A stretch of 64,000 nucleotides of DNA, taken from positions 62,001 through 126,000 of the forward strand of contig NZ_WNLA01000018.1 of assembly GCF_009720865.1 (NCBI RefSeq). Reading direction: 5' to 3'. How positions within the stretch are numbered: position 1 is the stretch's first letter; the number at the start of each line of letters is the position of its first letter. Positions 48,401-56,650 of the stretch are shown piece by piece. The stretch comes from Pseudoduganella ginsengisoli. GTDB taxonomy: Bacteria; Pseudomonadota; Gammaproteobacteria; Burkholderiales; Burkholderiaceae_D. The position numbers and the translations under genes were made by a program. A model generated the notes under the pieces. The model saw only the letters and a list, made by a program, of their open reading frames with translations. It searched no databases and was not told where the DNA came from.

Positions 48401-48441
48401 GCATCCACGAAGCGTTCCGTGTGGGGTCAGACGTGCATTGA
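45433..48441 (+). CDS. Membrane GAF / degenerate GGDEF / EAL / REC protein
   Basis: 1002 residues from the ATG at 45433 after AAGGAG. Two transmembrane helices (about 25-48 and 155-175) enclose a periplasmic helical segment; then GAF-like (about 265-425), GGDEF (about 440-600, active site changed to GADEF at 520), EAL (about 625-865, with EALLRW at 646, ELEITES and DDFGAGYSS intact) and a C-terminal receiver (880-1000, phospho-acceptor near D927 in LSDQDMPD). Probable cyclic di-GMP phosphodiesterase. A receiver at the C-terminus that ends in KPWNDDELRACIHEAF is uncommon. The final VGSDVH and stop are encoded by a REP repeat. Confidence 0.88.
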   Translation: MATLADFHARLARLSLAARLRTAIAVVAVPMGAAALLALAMHLAAVSMWQSAATEDGRVAELVNQSTTLLRQAGGAPDAHRAALAALRAHMRDVALLSDDGAVRAAAQAVSLATYDHESGKPGAAPLAPLLDKVAVAAARAAARARHSADTASNVALAVLLLAPVLAAAGGMVLARDITRGIDGTLRECIAFAGDIAAGNFRHGGAHARPGARARHMHAPADSASELDVLVRSMNSIAEETLAAAEREVERIARLEGVERAWALLSACSRSLVKAPGEAALTDAICHHLAELGGYRIAWVGYARDDEGNSIEPVSHAGTDRAYIDALQLSWGTDVHKQGGFGTAIQQRRMLLCKNMHGDLVFTSWKSVAPPHGVEACIALPLMDSHGAFGVLGLYAADAKVLTEDEIKLLQDLADDLAFGIASRRDHALREQVEDELAHHTNYDGLTGLATLTMLRRHLAPHAAMAHDAHRKMAAIHVNIDRFREVNDTLGRDVGDQLLMHVAQRLQQACGHHALLARAGADEFIAVLPAIAGSGNAAEAASRFVSSLADALQVGGKACAPQVSVGIAIHPDDGGDHDAMLRHAGLAVQEAKRQGGNTWRFYAKETNTRMAARLAMEAELHGVLARGELELHYQPQCSLVTGSVTGVEALLRWRHPSRGVLAPSEFLKVAEEVGLAPAFGAWAIDTVCQQLNAWRSAGVHVPPVALNLSARQFHHGGLADTVRSALQRHHVPEKALELEITESALMRDVENSVAALRSLHELGVRIALDDFGAGYSSLNQLRRLPVDHVKIDETFVRGIVTVPDDAAACNAIIALAHSLHFAVIAKGVETEEQMNYLRRRHCEAMQGFLYSRPVPADALAALLQSGRRLALTDHGEPLRTILLLDDEPHVVRALNRALRQDGYKILAATNATDALKLLANNPVQVILSDQDMPDTTGVDFMARVKDLHPATVRIILSPYTNLGPVIDAINRGAIYRFFPKPWNDDELRACIHEAFRVGSDVH

Positions 48442-48478
48442 TGTATTCCCCCCATGGGGTCAGGCGTGCATTCATGCA
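48421..48478 (+). repeat. REP pair, direct orientation (copy B, left)
   Basis: Two REPs start at 48421 and 48454 (33-base period, as in copy A): GTGGGGTCAGACGTGCATT and ATGGGGTCAGGCGTGCATT. The first encodes the C-terminal codons and TGA of the EAL protein. They form the left border of the RAYT gene. Confidence 0.88.
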
Positions 48479-48555
48479 CTCGTTCTGCGCCGCTTCAAAC
48501 TCGCCGCGCGGCTGCGGCGTATGGTGGAGCTATCACTTACGTGAGGAGATCCACC

Positions 48556-49503
48556 ATGGCACGCAAACTCCGCATCCACGTTGCTGGCGGGCTGTACCAC
48601 GTTATCTTGCGAGGCAATAACCGCCAGCCGATTTTTCATGACGATAAGGATCGATACCGGCTGGAGGATTTGATTGAAGAAGGCTCCAGCCGTTTCCACT
48701 ACCAGCTGCTTGGCTATTGCTGGATGGGGAATCACATCCATGCTGCTGTCCAGGTTGGCAAGGTACCGCTGTCAAGCGCGATACAAAACCTGAGTTTCCG
48801 CTACGCCGGCTATTTCAATTGGCGCTACCAGCGCGTGGGCCATCTGTTCCAGGGGCGCTTTAAGGCCATCCTGATCGATTCAGACAGCTATTTGCTGCAA
48901 CTGGTGCGCTATATCCACATGAATCCCGTGCGCGCGCAGCTGGTGGATACGCCTGACGCGTGGGCCTGGAGCAGCCACCGCGCCTACGTTGGTGAAATCG
49001 CCGCGCCGCCATGGCTGGATACGGCGCCTGTGCTTGCGCGCTTCAGCGACCGGCCCCAGCGGGCCCGGAAGGCATACCGCACATTTATGGGCATGCCTGA
49101 AAAGATGATGTCACCGCTGGATTTCGAGCGGGGCAATCAAAAGGTGCCAATTCTCGGGGATGAATTATTCGCTCATCGCATGGAACGCAAAGCATTCAGG
49201 GACGCGCCGGCTATGGAGCAATTCTCGGCGGAAGAAATCGTGAATGCCGTGTGCCTGGCAGCCGGCATGTCTGGCGAAGGTATTTGCACATCGCGCCGCG
49301 CCGATGCACTGCATGCGCGCATGGCGGCAGCGCATCTGGTACTGACGCGCAGCGATAGAAACCTGACAGCCCTGGCACGCATGATGGCGCGCGATCCGTC
49401 AACATTGTCACGCGCTGCCATGCGCTATGAAGCCAGCGAAGCAGCGCAGGAGGTGGCGGGAAGGGCGTTGGCGGTCCTGGCCAATGCACGAATGCACGCC
49501 TGA
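48556..49503 (+). CDS. REP-associated tyrosine transposase (RAYT)
   Basis: 315 residues from the ATG at 48556, with AGGAGA upstream. Y1/HUH transposase domain (1-145): opening MARKLRIHVAGGLYHVILRGN, the HUH pair H60/H62 in WMGNHIHAAVQ, and the nucleophile Tyr119 in LVRYIHMNPVRA. The C-terminal part (about 240-305) is a DnaA-like HTH (LTALARMMARDPSTLSRAAMRYE), found in the longer RAYT subgroup. All key residues are present, so it may be active. It is flanked on both sides by paired REPs; its last residues (ARMHA) and stop are REP-encoded. Confidence 0.9.
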   Translation: MARKLRIHVAGGLYHVILRGNNRQPIFHDDKDRYRLEDLIEEGSSRFHYQLLGYCWMGNHIHAAVQVGKVPLSSAIQNLSFRYAGYFNWRYQRVGHLFQGRFKAILIDSDSYLLQLVRYIHMNPVRAQLVDTPDAWAWSSHRAYVGEIAAPPWLDTAPVLARFSDRPQRARKAYRTFMGMPEKMMSPLDFERGNQKVPILGDELFAHRMERKAFRDAPAMEQFSAEEIVNAVCLAAGMSGEGICTSRRADALHARMAAAHLVLTRSDRNLTALARMMARDPSTLSRAAMRYEASEAAQEVAGRALAVLANARMHA

Positions 49504-49542
49504 CCCCACCGTTGAAACGCACGAATGCACGCCTGACCCCAC
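49485..49542 (-). repeat. REP pair, inverted orientation (copy B, right)
   Basis: Two REPs in inverse direction to those at 48421: 49485-49509 and 49519-49542 (34-base period), each reading GTGGGGTCAGGCGTGCATTC on the minus strand. The inner copy supplies the stop codon of the RAYT gene. Confidence 0.88.
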
Positions 49543-49567
49543 AAAAAAAAGCCGCACGGGGCGGCTT
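49543..49567 (-). terminator. Terminator of the MHS transporter gene
   Basis: Stem AAGCCGC/GCGGCTT with a 5-base loop, followed on the minus strand by a T-run (A-run 49543-49550 on the plus strand). It lies 46 bases past the transporter stop and abuts the REP pair directly. Confidence 0.85.
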
Positions 49568-49613
49568 GAAGGTAACGGCGGCGCGAGGAGGGGACCCACG
49601 CCGCTCAGGGAAC

Positions 49614-51320
49614 TCAGTCTTCTGCGTAAATGTCGTTGTGGATGGTTTCTTTGACGAACAGGGCGCCGATCACCAAGGTCACCAGTGCGATGACGATTGG
49701 ATACCACAGGCCGTAGTAAATGTCGCCCTTGAACGCCACCAGCGCGAATGCCGTGGTAGGCAGCAGGCCGCCGAACCAGCCATTGCCCAGGTGGTAAGGC
49801 AGCGACATCGACGTGTAGCGGATGCGGGTCGGGAACATTTCCACCAGCATGGCGGCAATCGGGCCGTATACCATCGTCACATACAGCACCAGCACGAACA
49901 GCAGCAAGACCATCATTGGCTTGTTGATGGCGTCCGGATCTGCCTTCGACGGGTAGCCTGCGGCCTTGATGGCGCCACCCAGCTCCTTCTTGAAGTCGGC
50001 GACTTTTTTCTTGCTGTCCGCGTCAAAGTTCAAGCCATCCGGCGTCATGGTCGCGTTCAGCGACATGACTTCCTTGTCGCCCACCATGATCTTCGCAACG
50101 CTGCCGGCCGGCGCATCCTGGCGCGCATAGTTGACAGAGCTTTGCGACAGCGACGACGTGGCGATGTCGCACGACGACGGGAATTTCTTTTCACCGGTCG
50201 GGTTGAACTGGAAGTGGCACGATGCCGGATCAGCCAATACCACCACTGGCGAGTTTTTCAGTGCAGCTTCCAGTGCAGGGTTGCCGTAGTGGGTCAAGCC
50301 TTTGAATAGCGGGAAGTACGTCAGCGCGGCGATCAGGCAGCCGCCCAGGATGATCCACTTGCGGCCGATGCGGTCCGACAGGCTGCCGAAGAAGATAAAG
50401 AACGGCGTGGCCAGCAGCAGCGCCGTGGCGATCAGGATATTTGCGGTTTTCAGTTCGATTTTCAGCGTCTGCAGCATGAAGAACAGCGCATAGAACTGGC
50501 CCGTGTACCACACCACCGCCTGGCCCATCGTCAGGCCCAGCAGCGCCAGCACCACGATCTTCATGTTTTTCCACTGGCCGAACGCTTCCGACAGCGGCGC
50601 TTTCGACGTTTTGCCTTCTGCTTTCATTTTCGCGAAAGCCGGCGATTCATTCATCGACAGGCGGATCCAGACGGAGATACCCAGCAACAGAACGGAGACG
50701 AGGAAGGGAATGCGCCAGCCCCATTCATTGAAGGCTTCTTCTTCCACCAGCAGGCGGGTACCCAGGATCACCATCAGCGACAGGAAGAACCCCAGGGTTG
50801 CCGTGGTTTGAATCCAGGCCGTGAACATGCCGCGCTTGCCGTGCGGCGCATGTTCGGCCACGTAGGTCGCCGCGCCGCCATATTCGCCGCCCAGCGCCAG
50901 GCCCTGCACGATACGCAGCAGCACGAGGATGATCGGCGCGGAAATGCCAATGGCCGCATAGCCCGGCAACAGGCCGACGATGAACGTTGACAAACCCATC
51001 AGCAAGATGGTGACGAGGAACGTGTATTTACGGCCGATCATGTCGCCCAGGCGGCCAAACACCAGTGCACCGAACGGACGGACAATAAAGCCCGCCGCAA
51101 ACGCCAGCAGGGCAAAGATGAAGCCGGAGGTCGGGTCGGTGCCGGCAAAGAATTGTTTGGCGATAATCGACGCCAGCGAGCCATACAGGTAAAAGTCGTA
51201 CCACTCAAAGACCGTGCCCAGCGACGAGGCAAAAATGACTTTCTTTTCTTCGCGCGTCATCGGAGAAGCTTTGCCGCCCCCTACGCTGCGCATATCGGCG
51301 GTGCCGGATGCAGTTGCCAT
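49614..51320 (-). CDS. MHS-family MFS transporter with large soluble insert
   Basis: 568 residues, longer than the usual 430-450. Twelve transmembrane segments of the metabolite:proton symporter type: SSLGTVFEWYDFYLYGSLA, FGRLGDMIGRKYTFL and LQGLALGGEYGGAATYVAEHAP-like motifs. Between helices near residues 365 and 460 there is an extra soluble domain of about 90 residues with two cysteines (ASCHFQF, PSSCDIA) and a charged DADSKKKVADFKKELGG part. A carboxylate or betaine-like substrate is possible. Divergent from the acyl-CoA oxidation operon. Confidence 0.85.
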   Translation of the reverse strand: MATASGTADMRSVGGGKASPMTREEKKVIFASSLGTVFEWYDFYLYGSLASIIAKQFFAGTDPTSGFIFALLAFAAGFIVRPFGALVFGRLGDMIGRKYTFLVTILLMGLSTFIVGLLPGYAAIGISAPIILVLLRIVQGLALGGEYGGAATYVAEHAPHGKRGMFTAWIQTTATLGFFLSLMVILGTRLLVEEEAFNEWGWRIPFLVSVLLLGISVWIRLSMNESPAFAKMKAEGKTSKAPLSEAFGQWKNMKIVVLALLGLTMGQAVVWYTGQFYALFFMLQTLKIELKTANILIATALLLATPFFIFFGSLSDRIGRKWIILGGCLIAALTYFPLFKGLTHYGNPALEAALKNSPVVVLADPASCHFQFNPTGEKKFPSSCDIATSSLSQSSVNYARQDAPAGSVAKIMVGDKEVMSLNATMTPDGLNFDADSKKKVADFKKELGGAIKAAGYPSKADPDAINKPMMVLLLFVLVLYVTMVYGPIAAMLVEMFPTRIRYTSMSLPYHLGNGWFGGLLPTTAFALVAFKGDIYYGLWYPIVIALVTLVIGALFVKETIHNDIYAED

Positions 51321-51595
51321 GATTTATCTCCAATATAGTTATCAAAGTCGCTAATTGTTAAATCAGCAGCTTGCCCCCAGTGTGTGCGCCGAACCTTACG
51401 CGATTCTTGCTTCAAACTTACACGAAGCTTACAAAATATCTAATTTGTGGTTGCCCGGCCTCAAGGCCCTGCACTCCAGCTGTAAGGTCGGCGCCCCCTC
51501 AAAAGATGTTAGAAAAAATTTTGCGAACGCTCGTGCTTATTTGTGCTATTCTGAATACATCGCAACCAGCAACATCCCTAATACTGGAGACAGCA
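51321..51595. promoter_or_regulatory. Divergent promoter region, transporter / thiolase operon
   Basis: 275 bases between divergent starts. GAACGCTCGTGC (51525-51536) is an imperfect dyad of the AACG-NN-CGT type seen in TetR-family operators of fatty-acid and acyl-CoA genes, followed by a TATTCT box (51547-51552) and CTGGAG before the thiolase ATG. The operator call is tentative; no regulator gene is nearby. Confidence 0.35.
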
Positions 51596-52774
<1,179 letters not shown>

Positions 52775-52838
52775 GCTGTCCCTTCCCCCGCAGGGCGCCC
52801 GCAGAAGGCGCCCGCTCACCACCTTCCGGAGACCTACG

Positions 52839-54704
52839 ATGCAATCGAAGCTGCTGTCGCGCCGCGACGCCGATTTCCTGTTGTATGAATGGCTGGACTT
52901 GGAAGCGCTGACGCAGCGCCCCCGCTTTGCGGACCACAGCCGGGAAACCTTCACTGCCGCGCTGGATACGGCGGAAAAAATCGCCACCGACTTGTTTGCG
53001 CCGCATAACCGCCTGTCGGATGCGGACGAGCCGCATGCCATTCCAGGTGCGAAATGCCTGGAAGTGCAAATGATCCCTGAAGTGAAAACCGCGCTGGACG
53101 CCTACATCGGCGCCGGCCTGATGGCGGCTGGACAGGATTATGAATTGGGCGGCATGCAATTGCCCGTCACCGTGGAAAAGCTGGCAGCTGCGTACTTCAC
53201 TGCAGCGAATGTCTCGACCACGTCGTACGCGTTCCTCACGATCGGCAATGCGAATACCTTGCTGAAGACGGGCACGCCGGACCAGATCCGCCGCTTCGTG
53301 CAGCCTATGCTGGAAGGCCGTTATTTCGGCACCATGTGCCTGTCCGAGCCGCAGGCCGGTTCCAGCCTGTCCGATATCACGACCCGCGCGGAACCGGATC
53401 CCGTTGCGGGACCGGAAGGCGAACGCCAATACCGGCTGAAGGGCAACAAGATGTGGATTTCCGCCGGCGAGCACGAATTGGCCGGCAATATCGTGCACCT
53501 CGTGCTGGCCAAGATCCCCGGCCCGGATGGCAAGCTGATTCCCGGCGTCAAAGGCATTTCCCTGTTTATCGTACCGAAACACCTGGTCAATGACGATGGC
53601 ACGCTGGGTGAGCGCAATGACGTCGTGCTGGCGGGCCTGAACCACAAGATGGGCAACCGGGGCACCACCAATTGCCTGCTCAATTTTGGCGAAGGCGTAT
53701 TTACCCCGGCAGGCAAGGCGGGCGCCATCGGCTACCTGGTGGGCCAGCCGCACCAGGGCCTGGCCAATATGTTCCACATGATGAATGAAGCCCGCATCGG
53801 CGTCGGCGCCGGCGCCGCGGTCTTGGGGTACACGGGTTATTTGCACGCGCTTGATTATGCGCGCAACCGTCCGCAAGGCCGCCACCCGGCCAATAAAGAT
53901 CCGGCCCAGCCACAGCTGGCCATAGTCGAACACACGGACGTGCGGCGCATGCTGCTGGCGCAGAAGGCGTATGCGGAAGGCGCGCTGGGACTGGTGCTGT
54001 ACAGCGCGAAGCTGGTCGATGACGAGCGCACGGCGCCCGATCCGGAACAGCGCGCACTGGCGTCCCGCTTGCTGGAATTCCTCACACCGATCACGAAATC
54101 GTGGCCGTCGCAGTGGTGTGTGGAAGCGAACAGCCTGGCGATCCAGGTACATGGCGGTTATGGCTATACGCGGGAATACCCGGTTGAACAGTTTTACCGC
54201 GACAACCGTTTGAATGCCATCCATGAAGGCACGCACGGCATCCACGGGCTGGACCTGCTGGGCCGCAAGGCCGCCATGCAGGAGGGCGCGCTGCTGAAAG
54301 CGTTTGCGGCAGAAGTGCGCAAGACCGTGGACCAATCGTCGCGTGGAGACTATGCCGGCATCGCCGACTATGGCCGCCAACTGGATGCCGCGTTGCGCCG
54401 CGTGGAACGGACCACGGCCACGCTGTACGGCGCGGGCGACATGAACAAGACGCTGGCCAATGCCAGCGTCTACCTGGAAGCCGTTGGCCACGTGGTGGTG
54501 GCGTGGGTGTGGCTGCAGCAAGCCATTGCCGCCAAGGCAGGACTGGATGCAGGGGCCACGCACGAAGATGAAGCGTTTTACCGCGGCAAGCTGCAGGCAT
54601 GCCGCTATTTCTACCGCTGGGAATTGCCGAAGACGGATACCCAGTTTGATTTGCTCGACAGTCTCGACACGACCACGCTGGACATGCAGGACGCGTGGTT
54701 TTAA
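52839..54704 (+). CDS. Acyl-CoA dehydrogenase, long (FadE/AidB-like) type
   Basis: 621 residues, longer than the 380-residue type and similar to the family with a C-terminal DUF4974/AcylCoA_DH_C extension. FAD-binding signatures: GTMCLSEPQAGSSLSDI, YRLKGNKMWISAGEHEL, the QWCVEANSLAIQVHGGYGYTREYPVEQFYRDNR stretch and IHEGTHGIHGLDLLGRK. Cytoplasmic; it introduces the alpha-beta double bond into an acyl-CoA. ATG at 52839, 64 bases after the thiolase stop. Confidence 0.92.
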   Translation: MQSKLLSRRDADFLLYEWLDLEALTQRPRFADHSRETFTAALDTAEKIATDLFAPHNRLSDADEPHAIPGAKCLEVQMIPEVKTALDAYIGAGLMAAGQDYELGGMQLPVTVEKLAAAYFTAANVSTTSYAFLTIGNANTLLKTGTPDQIRRFVQPMLEGRYFGTMCLSEPQAGSSLSDITTRAEPDPVAGPEGERQYRLKGNKMWISAGEHELAGNIVHLVLAKIPGPDGKLIPGVKGISLFIVPKHLVNDDGTLGERNDVVLAGLNHKMGNRGTTNCLLNFGEGVFTPAGKAGAIGYLVGQPHQGLANMFHMMNEARIGVGAGAAVLGYTGYLHALDYARNRPQGRHPANKDPAQPQLAIVEHTDVRRMLLAQKAYAEGALGLVLYSAKLVDDERTAPDPEQRALASRLLEFLTPITKSWPSQWCVEANSLAIQVHGGYGYTREYPVEQFYRDNRLNAIHEGTHGIHGLDLLGRKAAMQEGALLKAFAAEVRKTVDQSSRGDYAGIADYGRQLDAALRRVERTTATLYGAGDMNKTLANASVYLEAVGHVVVAWVWLQQAIAAKAGLDAGATHEDEAFYRGKLQACRYFYRWELPKTDTQFDLLDSLDTTTLDMQDAWF

Positions 54705-54748
54705 TCGCCACGCATGACGACCGATAAACACCAAAGGAGAGTTTGAAG

Positions 54749-55534
54749 ATGACACGCACCACTCAGCAGTTGTTCGACTTGACCGGCAAGACTGCACTGG
54801 TAACGGGCGGTTCGCGCGGCCTTGGCCTGCAAATGGCGCTGGCGCTGGGCGAACAGGGCGCGAAAGTCGTGCTTACGTCGCGCAAGCAGGCCGACCTCGA
54901 TGAAGCCGTGGCGGAACTGGCCAAGCATGGCGTGACCGCGTATGCGATTGCCGCCGACTTGCAAAAGGAATCGGCAGTGGGACCGCTGGTCGATGCGGCA
55001 CTGGAAAAACTCGGCGGCCACATTGATATCCTCGTCAACAATGCGGGCGCGACGTGGGGCGCTCCGGCGGAAGACTACCCGCTGGAAGCATGGGACAAGG
55101 TGATGAACCTGAACGTGCGCAGCATCTTCCTCGTGTCGCAGGCCGTGGGCAAGCGTTCGATGATCCCCCGCAAATCGGGCCGCATCATCAACATCGCATC
55201 GATCGCCGGCCTGGCCGGCAACCCGCCCGGCATGCTGACCATTGCCTACAACACGTCCAAGGCTGCCGTGATCAACTTCACCCGCACCTTGGCTGGTGAA
55301 TGGGGAGTGCACGGCATTACCGTCAATGCGCTGGCGCCGGGCTTCTTCCCGTCGAAGATGAGCGCGGGCCTGATTGCCGCCATGGGGGAAGAAAAAATGG
55401 CCAATGAAGCGCCGCTGCGCCGCCTCGGCGATGACGAGGATTTAAAAGGCCCGGTAGTATTGCTGGCGTCGGACGCCGGCAAACACATCACGGGCCAGAC
55501 GCTGGCCGTTGACGGCGGGGTATCGGCGATCTGA
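54749..55534 (+). CDS. SDR-family oxidoreductase
   Basis: 261 residues, ATG eight bases after AAAGGAGAG. NAD(P)-binding TGKTALVTGGSRGLGLQMAL, NNAGATWGAP, the Ser in IINIASIAGLAG, and Tyr-Lys in TIAYNTSKAAVINFTRTLA; the C-terminal HITGQTLAVDGGVSAI is usual for classical SDRs. In this operon it probably oxidises a 3-hydroxyacyl-CoA or a related alcohol; the exact substrate is unknown. Confidence 0.88.
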   Translation: MTRTTQQLFDLTGKTALVTGGSRGLGLQMALALGEQGAKVVLTSRKQADLDEAVAELAKHGVTAYAIAADLQKESAVGPLVDAALEKLGGHIDILVNNAGATWGAPAEDYPLEAWDKVMNLNVRSIFLVSQAVGKRSMIPRKSGRIINIASIAGLAGNPPGMLTIAYNTSKAAVINFTRTLAGEWGVHGITVNALAPGFFPSKMSAGLIAAMGEEKMANEAPLRRLGDDEDLKGPVVLLASDAGKHITGQTLAVDGGVSAI

Positions 55535-55538
55535 AATC

Positions 55539-55628
55539 CGTAGGGCGGGCTCGTAGAACCCGCCATGGCGCCGCCGGGCTGCAAGCATGGCGGATTTGAC
55601 TCGGCTTCCCCATAAAATCCGCCCTACG
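55539..55628. repeat. GTAGGGCGG palindromic intergenic repeat
   Basis: The 90-base unit begins CGTAGGGCGG and ends with the exact reverse complement CCGCCCTACG. Inside are GGGCGGG-CTCGTA-GAACCCGCC and GGCGGATTT / AAAATCCGCC arms. A dispersed chromosomal palindrome of the GTAGGGCGG kind; related hairpins lie at 20953 and 59211. It separates two genes of the same operon. Confidence 0.7.
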
Positions 55629-55652
55629 TCACAGCCAACAATGGAGCAAAGA

Positions 55653-56648
55653 ATGAGCACTTATCAACGCATCGTATTGGCGTCCCGCCCGCAAGGCGAC
55701 GTCACGCCGGACAACTTCCGCCTCGAAACTGTGGAAATCCCTGCCATTACCGATGGCCAGGTCCTGGTGCGTAACCATTACCTGTCGCTGGACCCGTACA
55801 TGCGCGGGCGCATGAGCGACGCGAAAAGCTATGCCGCGCCGCAGCCGCTGAATGAAACCATGATAGGCGGCACCGTCGGCGAAGTCATTGCATCGAACAA
55901 CCCGAAATTTGCCGTGGGCGATTTCGTTGTTGGCATGTTCGGCTGGTCGGAAATCGGCGTATCCGATGGCGCGCTGCTGCGCAAAGTCGATGGCAAAGTC
56001 ATTCCGCCATCGGCTTACCTGGGCGCGGTCGGCATGCCGGGCATGACGGCTTGGTATGGCTTCAACCATATCCTGAAAGCCAAGCCCGGGGAAACCGTAG
56101 TCGTGTCCAGCGCCAGCGGGGCGGTCGGTTCCGTGGTCGGCCAACTGGCGAAATTGAAGGGGTGCCGCGCCGTGGGTATCGCGGGCGGCGGCGAAAAATG
56201 CGATTACGTCGTCAATACGCTGGGCTTCGACGCGTGCGTGGATTACAAGGCTGGCAACCTGGAAGGCGACCTGGCCGCCGCCACGCCGGACGGGGTCGAT
56301 GCAATCTTTGAAAACGTCGGCGGCGCCGTGTTCGACGCGGCGCTGGCCCGCACCAACGCGTTTGCCCGCGTGGCCCTGTGCGGCATGATCGCAGGCTACA
56401 ACGGCGAAGACATCCCGCTGCGCAATGCGCGGCTGCTGCTGACGAACCGCATCACGGTGCAGGGTTTTATTGTCACGGAACACCTGGACTTGTGGCCGCA
56501 AGGCTTGTCGGAACTGGGCGGCCTGGTTGCCACCGGCAAGCTGCAATTCCGCGAATCCGTGGCGGACGGACTGGCGCAGGCGCCGGATGCATTCATCGGC
56601 CTGCTCAAAGGTAAAAACTTCGGTAAACAACTGGTGAAAATGATTTGA
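55653..56648 (+). CDS. NADP-dependent MDR oxidoreductase (CurA-like)
   Basis: 331 residues. N-terminal LSLDPYMRGRM, then the dinucleotide fold VVVSSASGAVGSVVGQLAKLKGCRAVGIAGG and the FENVGGAVFDAAL motif; no zinc ligands. This is the zinc-free leukotriene B4 12-hydroxydehydrogenase / curcumin reductase (YncB/CurA) group that reduces enones. It sits within the acyl-CoA oxidation operon and ends just before an inserted TnpB element. Confidence 0.88.
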   Translation: MSTYQRIVLASRPQGDVTPDNFRLETVEIPAITDGQVLVRNHYLSLDPYMRGRMSDAKSYAAPQPLNETMIGGTVGEVIASNNPKFAVGDFVVGMFGWSEIGVSDGALLRKVDGKVIPPSAYLGAVGMPGMTAWYGFNHILKAKPGETVVVSSASGAVGSVVGQLAKLKGCRAVGIAGGGEKCDYVVNTLGFDACVDYKAGNLEGDLAAATPDGVDAIFENVGGAVFDAALARTNAFARVALCGMIAGYNGEDIPLRNARLLLTNRITVQGFIVTEHLDLWPQGLSELGGLVATGKLQFRESVADGLAQAPDAFIGLLKGKNFGKQLVKMI

Positions 56649-56650
56649 CG

